A stretch of 64,000 bases of DNA, from assembly GCA_963665785.1 (NCBI GenBank), contig OY762456.1:496001-560000 (forward strand), written 5' to 3'. Numbering within the stretch: the first letter of the stretch is position 1; each line of letters begins with the position of its first letter. Below the pieces are notes generated by a model that saw only the letters and a list, made by a program, of their open reading frames with translations, had not been told where the DNA came from and made no database searches. Positions 27,305-35,083 of the stretch are shown piece by piece. The DNA is from UBA7455 sp026713185. GTDB lineage: Bacteria; Pseudomonadota; Gammaproteobacteria; Pseudomonadales; Azotimanducaceae. Made by a program: the position numbers and the translations under genes.

Positions 27305-27973
27305 TTGATAATCAGCGAAATGCAACGCAAGCTGGCGACATGGTCGGTAGCGGACAAAGAACGCAAGTTCGATCGTCTGCTCCGGTTGGTTGCCAATCCG
27401 GTCTGGTTGGCCGAGGCCGCTCGTGTGACCCTGGCTTCTTCGGGGGCCAAGTCACCGGGCATTGACGGAGTAGACAAATCGAAGCTGGAACCGGTACTGA
27501 CGACAGAGCTGAAGCGCATTCGTGCTGAACTTCTGAGCGGTGAATACCAGCCGGCGCCGGCGCGACGCGTGTATATCCCGAAGTCCAACGGCAAATTACG
27601 ACCACTGGGGATACCCACGTTGCGTGATCGTATCGTGCAGCGCGCTATGTTGATGGTCATAGAGCCGATTTGGGAGAGCGACTTCCATTGCAATTCCTAT
27701 GGTTTCCGACCTCAGCGCAGCGTGCATCATGCTGTACGGACCGTGAAGTTCCAGTTAACGGATGGTACCCATACCAAGGGCCGCTGGGTCATCGAAGGTG
27801 ACCTGGCGAGCTACTTTGATACGGTGCATCACCGTCTGTTGATGCGCTGCGTGAGAAAGCGAATCCGGGATAAGCGGCTCCTGTCCCTGCTTTGGCGGTT
27901 TATCAAAGCAGGTCATGTTGATCGTGGTCTGTTTCGGGCAGCCAGTGAAGGTGTTCCGCAGGGTGGTGTGATC
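27305..27973 (+). pseudogene. ltrA: Group II intron 1 reverse transcriptase/maturase, N-terminal part
   Basis: This part holds the fingers and part of the palm: 'SSGAKSPGIDGVDKSKLEPVL', 'RRVYIPKSNGKLRPLGIPTL', 'CNSYGFRPQRSVHHAV' and 'EGDLASYFDTVHHRLLM'. It runs to RT motif 4, 'GVPQGGVI', where the serine-recombinase element begins. The in-frame continuation starts at 30213 ('SPILSN'). Joined across a single GATC the gene is 508 residues and unbroken. The start codon is uncertain (TTG 27305 or the ATG at 27320). Confidence 0.88.
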
Positions 27974-29629
27974 ACTCCGTGAACGCAAAAGGTAACTTTT
28001 CCCCTTGGTATCATCGTCAACGGTTTTAGGCGAGCCTTGATCACCGCCTTGCGGTCGTTGCGATAGCGGGATTGAATGACGAATAACGATGGTATCATCA
28101 CCCACCAACACCTCCTTGACCAAGAGTTGAACTATACGCTGTCGTTCCTGGATGTCCATGGTTTCGGCCACCGAACTCAACCGTGCCAGAAAGTCGGTCA
28201 GGGATTCGGCAATCCGGAGATATCTTTCCCTGTTCTGCACGTGATCCACGACGGACTGCAATTCGCTATGAACTGCCTGCTCCTGGCGGCGCAATTCCGG
28301 CATTCTTTCCCGCAATTCATCGATGGTAATCAGCGCCTCCTGATAAGCGCTTACCAGGCGGTCGATGCTCCTGCGGATATGGGCCAGCCGGCGATCGAGG
28401 TCTTGCGCGCGTTGCTGGTTCGGATCGGCGGCCCGCGCCGCCTCAAGACGCCTGTCGATCTCATTTTGCACCAGTGCCGGGTCCGCAAGCAGACGCAGGA
28501 TTTCATGCCAGACGATCTCGTCGAGCAGGTCCTGGCGTACCGGGCGGTTGTCGCATACCGGTCCGTTGAGATGACGCCAGGCATCGGACCCGAGACAGCG
28601 GTAGTAGTGGATCTTGCGGGCGCTGGTCCGGGTCGAGGTGCGCGACAGCGCATAGCCACATTTCCGGCAGGACACCAATCCCTGCACAACGCTCGGTGTT
28701 ATGGTCCGACGCGGCGCGTGGGTCTTGTTGTGTTCAAGCCGTTCTGCCGCCAGTGCGAAGGTCTCGGCACTGACAATGGCTGGTACCGGGATCTCGATCC
28801 AGTCTTCCCGCGGCCGCTCGTGTTGGGCGCTGTTGCGGTTCGCAGTCCCACCACGCAGGCGCAACGGGCGCGTGACCCGCTGCCGTGGCGCTCCCCGAGT
28901 CTTGCCGAAACAGGCCTTCCCCATGTATGCCGGGTTTCGCAGTACCCCCCAGACCGTCGAACGCTCCCAGCGCGAAGCACCGTTGCGTGTGGGAACCTTG
29001 CGTTCATTCAGTGCACGTGTGACCGCGCCGATGCTCATGTGGTCCGTCGTGTAGAACGCATAGATCTCGCGAACCACCGCAGCTTCCGCCGCGATAATCT
29101 CGTAATAGGCGGCCCGTTCCTCGCTTTTCTTGTGATACCGATAGCCATAAGGAGCGCCGCTCAGAACACTGACCTGACCCTGCCGTGCCCGATGACGCTT
29201 GCCGCGCCGCGAGCGCTCCAGAATCTGCGCCCGCTCATATTCTGCGATCATGCCCTGGAATTGCAGCACAAGATGATCTTCCGGCGTTGCGCTTGCCGGT
29301 GCCTTGACGAACACGGTGTCGACACCATGACGAGCCAGCTCTTCCATGAGCAGCACTTGATAGGCGTATTTCCGGCTCAATCGGTCCGGCGCGTACACCA
29401 GCACCGCTTCCATGCGGCCTTCCGCCGCGAGGTCGCGAACCCGCTCCAGACCAGGCCGTTCCAGATAGGCACCGCTATACCCTTCGTCTTCAAAGATCAT
29501 CTCCTCGGACACGGCGTAGCCGTGCTGCCGTGCAAAGCTGACCAGGGCTGCCGTCTGGCTGGCAATGGTGTTGTCGTCCTTCTGTTGATCCGACGAGACC
29601 CGTGCGTAAATCGCCGCGATTTGCATCAT
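27755..29629 (-). CDS. Large serine recombinase, element copy 1
   Basis: The N-terminal resolvase domain has the catalytic serine in 'AIYARVSSDQQ', with 'YAPDRLSRKYAYQ' and 'MIAEYERAQILERSRRGKRH'. A recombinase domain ('GAVTRALNERKVPTRNG'), a zinc ribbon ('LVSCRKCGYAL' to 'GPVCDNRPV') and a coiled coil follow, as in large serine integrases. ATG 29629 is chosen for the AAGGAGAGG just upstream. The element provides no stop codon: the frame crosses the GATC boundary and adds about 70 residues read antisense from the host reverse transcriptase gene. Confidence 0.93.
   Translation of the reverse strand: MMQIAAIYARVSSDQQKDDNTIASQTAALVSFARQHGYAVSEEMIFEDEGYSGAYLERPGLERVRDLAAEGRMEAVLVYAPDRLSRKYAYQVLLMEELARHGVDTVFVKAPASATPEDHLVLQFQGMIAEYERAQILERSRRGKRHRARQGQVSVLSGAPYGYRYHKKSEERAAYYEIIAAEAAVVREIYAFYTTDHMSIGAVTRALNERKVPTRNGASRWERSTVWGVLRNPAYMGKACFGKTRGAPRQRVTRPLRLRGGTANRNSAQHERPREDWIEIPVPAIVSAETFALAAERLEHNKTHAPRRTITPSVVQGLVSCRKCGYALSRTSTRTSARKIHYYRCLGSDAWRHLNGPVCDNRPVRQDLLDEIVWHEILRLLADPALVQNEIDRRLEAARAADPNQQRAQDLDRRLAHIRRSIDRLVSAYQEALITIDELRERMPELRRQEQAVHSELQSVVDHVQNRERYLRIAESLTDFLARLSSVAETMDIQERQRIVQLLVKEVLVGDDTIVIRHSIPLSQRPQGGDQGSPKTVDDDTKGKSYLLRSRSDHTTLRNTFTGCPKQTTINMTCFDKPPKQGQEPLIPDSLSHAAHQQTVMHRIKVARQVTFDDPAALGMGTIR
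27983..28000 (+). repeat. 18-bp inverted repeat, copy 1 left end
   Basis: ACGCAAAAGGTAACTTTT starts 9 bp inside the left GATC. Its exact complement is at 30182-30199. It is probably the recombinase-binding arm of the attachment site. Confidence 0.9.
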
Positions 29630-29780
29630 CCTCTCCTTCGTGTTTCCCCTGCTCATCGATCACCCGCACAACATCCGGTGCCAGCATCTCGTAAGCCTGT
29701 TGCAGCTTGACCGGGAACAGGCGGTCGAAAGCGTGATCAAGTTCAACGGTACGCTGCTTTCCGGCCACACGCTCAGCCAT
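29490..29780 (-). CDS. Small element protein of unknown function, copy 1
   Basis: This 96-residue frame starts 'MAERVAGKQRTVELDHAFDR' and includes 'LQQAYEMLAPDVVRVIDEQG'. Its ATG overlaps the stop of the upstream DNA-binding gene by 8 bp, and its end overlaps the recombinase start by about 140 bp. I do not recognise the family. The tight overlap on both sides suggests it is translated with the recombinase, perhaps as a directionality or accessory factor. The last third, over the recombinase start, may be unconstrained. Confidence 0.55.
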   Translation of the reverse strand: MAERVAGKQRTVELDHAFDRLFPVKLQQAYEMLAPDVVRVIDEQGKHEGEDDANRGDLRTGLVGSTEGRQHHCQPDGSPGQLCTAARLRRVRGDDL

Positions 29781-30102
29781 GGCGACCGCTGCTGGACATG
29801 AACTTGGACAGCGCTGCCGAGACAATCTCGCCGATCGTCCGGCCGCTGTTTTTCGAATAGGTGCGCAATGCTGCCGCGACACTGCCCGGAAGTTTCATCG
29901 TGATCGGAACCAGGGCTTCGTGTATCGGTGCCGACTGGCTCATGTTGCCAGCTTCCTGTACATACCGATAGGCTTGGCGCTGTGACAAATCGAACTGTTG
30001 TGAAAGTAGTGTTACCGCTGCCGTCACATCGTGCCCCTGGGCAAGCAGCCCATAGGCAGCATTCAGCCGTTCTGATTTCTGTGCCTTTGATGAACGCGTC
30101 AT
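29773..30102 (-). CDS. Small DNA-binding (ribbon-helix-helix-like) protein, copy 1
   Basis: The 109-residue protein has a helix-turn-helix-like stretch ('AAVTLLSQQFDLSQRQAYRY') and a C-terminal ribbon-helix-helix-like segment ('ITMKLPGSVAAALRTYSKNS', then 'GRTIGEIVSAALSKFM'). It is the first gene of the element's leftward operon, about 80 bp inside the right inverted repeat, so it could control the recombinase or bind the end. The call is based on pattern only. Confidence 0.65.
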   Translation of the reverse strand: MTRSSKAQKSERLNAAYGLLAQGHDVTAAVTLLSQQFDLSQRQAYRYVQEAGNMSQSAPIHEALVPITMKLPGSVAAALRTYSKNSGRTIGEIVSAALSKFMSSSGRHG

Positions 30103-30181
30103 ATGTCATAAGAATATTACTGTTTGAGACGAAGATCAAGTGTTCTATGCTGCCGCCAGCCCTTAATTTGCCGTTCAAAGC

Positions 30182-30199
30182 AAAAGTTACCTTTTGCGT
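30182..30199 (-). repeat. 18-bp inverted repeat, copy 1 right end
   Basis: This is the perfect complement of 27983-28000, also 9 bp from its GATC core. Confidence 0.9.
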
Positions 30200-30212
30200 C
30201 TATGCCGTGATC

Positions 30213-31070
30213 TCACCCATCCTATCCAATATCATGCTCCATGAGTTTGATGAGTATCTGGAAGCAAAATACCTGAACAAGAAGGCCCGAAAGGACCGCT
30301 GGGCATGGAACTTCGGTATACAGAACGGTCGACCCATTACGATTCGAGAGAATCGCCAATGGAAACCGGCTGTTTCCTATTGCCGATATGCCGATGACTT
30401 TGTCGTCATCGTCAAGGGAACGAAGCACCATGCTGAGGCCGTTCGTGAGCAATGCCGTTCATTCCTAGAGGGTAAACTGAATCTGACGTTGAATATGGAG
30501 AAAACCCATATCACGCACGTCAATGACGGTTTTACCTTCCTGGGTCACCGGATTGTTCGCAAACGAGGGCCTCGTGGCACGATGCGCCCGGTATCGACTA
30601 TCCCCAACGAGAAGAGTCGAGGGTTGGCACACAAGCTGACCGCGCAACTCTCTGGCAACCACCACTTGAATAAAATCGACATGGTGGAATCGCTGAACCG
30701 GCAACTGGCGGGTTGGGCGAACTTCTATCAGTACACGGACTACTCAGCCCACGTGTTCCGACATCTGGATCATATCGTGTTCTGGAAACTGGCACACTGG
30801 TTGGCACGTAAGTACCGGGTACCGATCAAGTCACTGATGCGACATCATGTGAAGCGACCGGCTGAAGGGCTTGCCAAATCTTGGTACCTCTTCGGCCGGA
30901 GTGGTCATGGGGCTTTGTGCAGGATTGCTTTGCGTCGGCTGGTTACCAGCCCCAAGCAGCAGTTCAGGTGGCGGAATCCACCCGGCAATCCCTATCTGCT
31001 GTTAGACCCTGGCCGCAAAACACTGACTTCACGATACCGCGAAGTCGCCATGGCTACGAGCCATGCCTGA
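30213..31070 (+). pseudogene. ltrA: Group II intron 1 reverse transcriptase/maturase, C-terminal part
   Basis: This part continues the frame of 27305-27973 with 'SPILSNIMLHEFDEYLEAK'. It has the polymerase motif YADD in 'CRYADDFVVIVKG', then 'LTLNMEKTHITHVNDGFTFLGHRI' and a maturase domain X ('LNRQLAGWANFYQYTDYS'). The C-terminal region ends at 31070, just before domain V. It has no start of its own after the insertion. Confidence 0.88.
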
Positions 31071-31075
31071 ATGGA

Positions 31076-31109
31076 GAGCCGTATGCGCTGAGAGGCGCAC
31101 GTACGGTTC
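31076..31109 (+). ncRNA. Group II intron 1 domain V
   Basis: This 34-nt hairpin begins GAGCCGTATG and ends GTACGGTTC, with the GCGC-rich distal stem and the two-nucleotide bulge position expected of catalytic domain V. Domain VI follows at 31110-31157. Confidence 0.85.
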
Positions 31110-31151
31110 GGAGAGGAGAGGCAGAGAAATAGTTCGACTACGCTCTGCCTC

Positions 31152-31625
31152 TTACTCTACGTAGTAGTTCAACCAGCCAGACAATACCCGACGGTGTGCA
31201 GCTAACAACCGACCCAGTGATACCGAAGTCCAGCGGTGTAAGCGCCACGAACGTATCTGTGCGCGCATCGCACTGCATGCTTCTGCCGAAACGGCAGGCA
31301 GGAACCCCGTAAACGTACTACCGTCCTTACGTGCTGCCGCGCGAGCACGGAAGGTGTACCCCAGAAAGGTGAACTGCGTATGCTCGGCATCATCCCGTCG
31401 CGTACCATCCTTACAGTACACAATCCGGGATTTCTCCGGATGTATCTGCAATCCACATGCTTCCATTCGACTCGCAATCGCCGTCAGTAGCGCTTCCGCT
31501 TCAGACCGCGAGCCACAATGTACAACCGCATCGTCCGCATAGCGGGCGAATGGCTGCTCAGGATGGCTGCGAACCATCCAACTGTCGAAGGCATAGTGCA
31601 TGAACAGATTCATCAATTGCGGGCT
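31152..31625 (-). pseudogene. ltrA: Group II intron 2 reverse transcriptase, C-terminal fragment
   Basis: The fragment continues 33865-34449 after removal of element copy 2, starting 'SPQLMNLFMHYAFD'. It carries the catalytic 'FARYADDAVVHCGS', then 'LQIHPEKSRIVYCKDG' and 'FTFLGYTFRARAA'. It stops at 'GWLNYY', where the 3' end of intron 1 abuts. The last two codons and the stop come from intron 1. The end of the maturase domain and the intron's own domains V and VI are missing. Confidence 0.85.
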
Positions 31626-33285
31626 GATCACTCCGTGAACGCAAAAGGTAACTTTTCCCCTTGGTATCATCGTCAACGGTTTTAGGCGAGCCTTGATCAC
31701 CGCCTTGCGGTCGTTGCGATAGCGGGATTGAATGACGAATAACGATGGTATCATCACCCACCAACACCTCCTTGACCAAGAGTTGAACTATACGCTGTCG
31801 TTCCTGGATGTCCATGGTTTCGGCCACCGAACTCAACCGTGCCAGAAAGTCGGTCAGGGATTCGGCAATCCGGAGATATCTTTCCCTGTTCTGCACGTGA
31901 TCCACGACGGACTGCAATTCGCTATGAACTGCCTGCTCCTGGCGGCGCAATTCCGGCATTCTTTCCCGCAATTCATCGATGGTAATCAGCGCCTCCTGAT
32001 AAGCGCTTACCAGGCGGTCGATGCTCCTGCGGATATGGGCCAGCCGGCGATCGAGGTCTTGCGCGCGTTGCTGGTTCGGATCGGCGGCCCGCGCCGCCTC
32101 AAGACGCCTGTCGATCTCATTTTGCACCAGTGCCGGGTCCGCAAGCAGACGCAGGATTTCATGCCAGACGATCTCGTCGAGCAGGTCCTGGCGTACCGGG
32201 CGGTTGTCGCATACCGGTCCGTTGAGATGACGCCAGGCATCGGACCCGAGACAGCGGTAGTAGTGGATCTTGCGGGCGCTGGTCCGGGTCGAGGTGCGCG
32301 ACAGCGCATAGCCACATTTCCGGCAGGACACCAATCCCTGCACAACGCTCGGTGTTATGGTCCGACGCGGCGCGTGGGTCTTGTTGTGTTCAAGCCGTTC
32401 TGCCGCCAGTGCGAAGGTCTCGGCACTGACAATGGCTGGTACCGGGATCTCGATCCAGTCTTCCCGCGGCCGCTCGTGTTGGGCGCTGTTGCGGTTCGCA
32501 GTCCCACCACGCAGGCGCAACGGGCGCGTGACCCGCTGCCGTGGCGCTCCCCGAGTCTTGCCGAAACAGGCCTTCCCCATGTATGCCGGGTTTCGCAGTA
32601 CCCCCCAGACCGTCGAACGCTCCCAGCGCGAAGCACCGTTGCGTGTGGGAACCTTGCGTTCATTCAGTGCACGTGTGACCGCGCCGATGCTCATGTGGTC
32701 CGTCGTGTAGAACGCATAGATCTCGCGAACCACCGCAGCTTCCGCCGCGATAATCTCGTAATAGGCGGCCCGTTCCTCGCTTTTCTTGTGATACCGATAG
32801 CCATAAGGAGCGCCGCTCAGAACACTGACCTGACCCTGCCGTGCCCGATGACGCTTGCCGCGCCGCGAGCGCTCCAGAATCTGCGCCCGCTCATATTCTG
32901 CGATCATGCCCTGGAATTGCAGCACAAGATGATCTTCCGGCGTTGCGCTTGCCGGTGCCTTGACGAACACGGTGTCGACACCATGACGAGCCAGCTCTTC
33001 CATGAGCAGCACTTGATAGGCGTATTTCCGGCTCAATCGGTCCGGCGCGTACACCAGCACCGCTTCCATGCGGCCTTCCGCCGCGAGGTCGCGAACCCGC
33101 TCCAGACCAGGCCGTTCCAGATAGGCACCGCTATACCCTTCGTCTTCAAAGATCATCTCCTCGGACACGGCGTAGCCGTGCTGCCGTGCAAAGCTGACCA
33201 GGGCTGCCGTCTGGCTGGCAATGGTGTTGTCGTCCTTCTGTTGATCCGACGAGACCCGTGCGTAAATCGCCGCGATTTGCATCAT
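31558..33285 (-). CDS. Large serine recombinase, element copy 2
   Basis: The sequence matches copy 1 up to the shared end 'SYLLRSRSD', with the same resolvase, recombinase, zinc-ribbon and coiled-coil regions. The ATG at 33285 has the same AAGGAGAGG ribosome-binding site. The C-terminal tail differs: it runs about 23 residues into the host reverse transcriptase gene in another frame and ends '…RQLDGSQPS'. Two copies with different borrowed tails indicate that the element itself has no stop for this gene. Confidence 0.93.
   Translation of the reverse strand: MMQIAAIYARVSSDQQKDDNTIASQTAALVSFARQHGYAVSEEMIFEDEGYSGAYLERPGLERVRDLAAEGRMEAVLVYAPDRLSRKYAYQVLLMEELARHGVDTVFVKAPASATPEDHLVLQFQGMIAEYERAQILERSRRGKRHRARQGQVSVLSGAPYGYRYHKKSEERAAYYEIIAAEAAVVREIYAFYTTDHMSIGAVTRALNERKVPTRNGASRWERSTVWGVLRNPAYMGKACFGKTRGAPRQRVTRPLRLRGGTANRNSAQHERPREDWIEIPVPAIVSAETFALAAERLEHNKTHAPRRTITPSVVQGLVSCRKCGYALSRTSTRTSARKIHYYRCLGSDAWRHLNGPVCDNRPVRQDLLDEIVWHEILRLLADPALVQNEIDRRLEAARAADPNQQRAQDLDRRLAHIRRSIDRLVSAYQEALITIDELRERMPELRRQEQAVHSELQSVVDHVQNRERYLRIAESLTDFLARLSSVAETMDIQERQRIVQLLVKEVLVGDDTIVIRHSIPLSQRPQGGDQGSPKTVDDDTKGKSYLLRSRSDQPAIDESVHALCLRQLDGSQPS
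31639..31656 (+). repeat. 18-bp inverted repeat, copy 2 left end
   Basis: Same repeat and spacing as in copy 1. Its complement is at 33838-33855. Confidence 0.88.
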
Positions 33286-33436
33286 CCTCTCCTTCGTGTT
33301 TCCCCTGCTCATCGATCACCCGCACAACATCCGGTGCCAGCATCTCGTAAGCCTGTTGCAGCTTGACCGGGAACAGGCGGTCGAAAGCGTGATCAAGTTC
33401 AACGGTACGCTGCTTTCCGGCCACACGCTCAGCCAT
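33146..33436 (-). CDS. Small element protein of unknown function, copy 2
   Basis: This is identical in translation to the copy 1 protein at 29490-29780, with the same 8-bp and roughly 140-bp overlaps with its neighbours. The function is not recognised. Confidence 0.55.
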   Translation of the reverse strand: MAERVAGKQRTVELDHAFDRLFPVKLQQAYEMLAPDVVRVIDEQGKHEGEDDANRGDLRTGLVGSTEGRQHHCQPDGSPGQLCTAARLRRVRGDDL

Positions 33437-33758
33437 GGCGACCGCTGCTGGACATGAACTTGGACAGCGCTGCCGAGACAATCTCGCCGATCGTCCGGCC
33501 GCTGTTTTTCGAATAGGTGCGCAATGCTGCCGCGACACTGCCCGGAAGTTTCATCGTGATCGGAACCAGGGCTTCGTGTATCGGTGCCGACTGGCTCATG
33601 TTGCCAGCTTCCTGTACATACCGATAGGCTTGGCGCTGTGACAAATCGAACTGTTGTGAAAGTAGTGTTACCGCTGCCGTCACATCGTGCCCCTGGGCAA
33701 GCAGCCCATAGGCAGCATTCAGCCGTTCTGATTTCTGTGCCTTTGATGAACGCGTCAT
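33429..33758 (-). CDS. Small DNA-binding (ribbon-helix-helix-like) protein, copy 2
   Basis: This is identical in translation to the copy 1 protein at 29773-30102 and is first in the element operon. It has the same helix-turn-helix-like and ribbon-helix-helix-like segments. Confidence 0.65.
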   Translation of the reverse strand: MTRSSKAQKSERLNAAYGLLAQGHDVTAAVTLLSQQFDLSQRQAYRYVQEAGNMSQSAPIHEALVPITMKLPGSVAAALRTYSKNSGRTIGEIVSAALSKFMSSSGRHG

Positions 33759-33837
33759 ATGTCATAAGAATATTACTGTTTGAGACGAAGATCAAGTGTT
33801 CTATGCTGCCGCCAGCCCTTAATTTGCCGTTCAAAGC

Positions 33838-33855
33838 AAAAGTTACCTTTTGCGT
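33838..33855 (-). repeat. 18-bp inverted repeat, copy 2 right end
   Basis: This is the perfect complement of 31639-31656, 9 bp from the right GATC. Confidence 0.88.
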
Positions 33856-33864
33856 CTATGCCGT

Positions 33865-34449
33865 GATCACTCCCCCTTGCGGGGTCCCGCGACGGCGCAC
33901 CGTCACGCCTTCTGAAGTCTCGGTTGGTGCGGTTAACCAGCGCTCGATATACATCACCTGCCATCGTTCCGGCGTATGCTTGCGCACTGCCTTCAATAAC
34001 AGCTCATGATCGATATTATCGAACGCACCCTTGATGTCGAACTCCACCAGCCAGTCATACCGCCAGCACCGGCGTCGCGTTACCTCGATTGCTTGCAACG
34101 CTGACTTGCCCGGCCGATAGCCGTACGAGTCCGGGTGGAACAGCGGTTCCCACCAAGGTTCCACCAATAGTTTTATCACCATCTGTGCAATCCGGTCACT
34201 CACCGTGGGGATACCAAGATAGCGTAAACCACCGCTCTTCTTCGGGATCCCAACTTGCTTGACCGCCGGTGGAAAGTAGCTGCCCGATGACATCCGGTTC
34301 CAGATCTTGTAGAGATTCTTCTGCAAGTCCTGATCAAAATCAGCTAGCGTTTGCTGGTCTACACCCGCTCCGCCAGCATTCGATTTCACCAGTTTGTACG
34401 CTCGGACTACCACCGATTTCGACAGATGAATGGGTTTGGTTGCTGCCAT
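33865..34449 (-). pseudogene. ltrA: Group II intron 2 reverse transcriptase, N-terminal fragment
   Basis: These 195 residues begin 'MAATKPIHLSKSVVVRAYK' and contain 'NAGGAGVDQQTLADF', 'GIPKKSGGLRYLGIPTVSD', 'HPDSYGYRPGKSALQAI' and 'FDIKGAFDNIDHELL'. They end at 'GTPQGGVI', where element copy 2 begins. It is clearly a different intron lineage from intron 1. With the C-terminal fragment it gives 352 residues, short of a full maturase because intron 1 has removed the end. Confidence 0.87.
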
Positions 34450-34995
34450 CAGATCATCCTCTGCACAGAGTTGTCCAACACATCAACCTCGATAATGCTG
34501 CCCCTTCGCTCCCGTCCCATTACAGAACCTTCAACACTACTACGGGCAACTCCGCCCCTGTCCAACACTTCGGTATTCATCCTCACAGCCAGACGACCGC
34601 TTGTCTTTTCCCTTTGCATTGCTGGACAGGTTCCCATGTTCCATACCAACGCCTGTTTATAGCTCATGCCGCCTATACACCGACTGCCGCCTGGACAATA
34701 AGCAGGTTCTCTCCAGACTCGTCCCGGGGTATCCGAACGACCCCGGTTTTGACAGCGCTTTCGGTCTAACGATGCGTCCTCGGACGGTTCACTTGCGTTC
34801 ATCTTCTATAAACTCACCTGACTTCTTTACAGAAGCCTTTTCGCTAGCCGCTCACTACCAAGCCTCTTAAACTCAGCAGCGCTAGCTGGTTTGAAGCCGA
34901 CTCCTACAAGCAGACTTCGGAGGGCCACGATCCTCCATCATTGGTACAGCATCAGAGCTGTTATACTCTGTTCATGGCACACCTCGGACACGCAC
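34450..34995 (-). ncRNA. Group II intron 2 5' ribozyme region
   Basis: Upstream of the second reverse transcriptase lie about 545 bases with no credible gene. On the minus strand they start GTGCGTGTCCG at 34995, matching the group II 5' consensus. They should form domains I-III. The intron's 3' domains are not in the window, so this is an incomplete intron. The short stretch 34996-35083 is its 5' exon flank. Confidence 0.65.
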
Positions 34996-35083
34996 CTAGG
35001 GGTGACTAAAACCGATGCTCATACCGGCTTGATTGAAGTGCTGTAGCTATACTTAAGTATATAAATCATTTCCTTGGGCGAAA

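Larger units (their letters stand above)
27970..30212 (-). mobile_element. Serine-recombinase element copy 1, in group II intron RT gene
   Basis: The ends are GATC at 27970-27973 and 30209-30212. Each is followed inward by 9 bp and then by one arm of a perfect 18-bp inverted repeat. Cargo is a serine recombinase and two overlapping small genes, all leftward. One element unit plus one core is 2239 bp. Removing it restores an uninterrupted 508-residue RT. It lies antisense to its host gene. Its sequence looks the same as copy 2 at offset +3656. Confidence 0.92.
26645..31160 (+). mobile_element. Group II intron 1, interrupted by a serine-recombinase element
   Basis: The 5' end GTGCG at 26645 follows IS3 OrfB. 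A structured untranslated region, a split reverse transcriptase gene, a 34-nt domain V (31076-31109) and a domain VI hairpin (arms AGAGGCAGAG / CTCTGCCTCT) follow, with the 3' end near 31160. The 5' exon is IS3 OrfB, but the 3' exon is the reverse strand of another intron's transcriptase gene, so the flanks are chimeric. The reverse transcriptase gene is split at 27973/30213 by the 2.24-kb element. Confidence 0.85.
31626..33868 (-). mobile_element. Serine-recombinase element copy 2, in second intron RT gene
   Basis: The boundaries are the GATC cores at 31626-31629 and 33865-33868, so the length is identical to copy 1. The host is a different reverse transcriptase gene on the minus strand, split at the same 'PQGGVI / SP' codons. 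Element and host run the same way here, whereas copy 1 is antisense to its host. The two target sites share CCGCARGGKGGWGTGATC. The matching sequence of both copies implies very recent movement, unless the assembly duplicated it. Confidence 0.92.

Noticed and set aside
28076..29710. A 544-residue rightward frame opposite the serine recombinase, repeated at 31732-33366
   Set aside because: It is the antisense of the recombinase gene, has low-complexity Arg/Pro/His composition, and shows no family motif. The recombinase frame explains the conservation between copies.
27970..33868. The possibility that the two serine-recombinase copies are one insertion duplicated with its surroundings
   Set aside because: The hosts are two clearly different reverse transcriptases in opposite orientations and each frame is restored on its own. 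Assembly error is still possible because the copies are identical.
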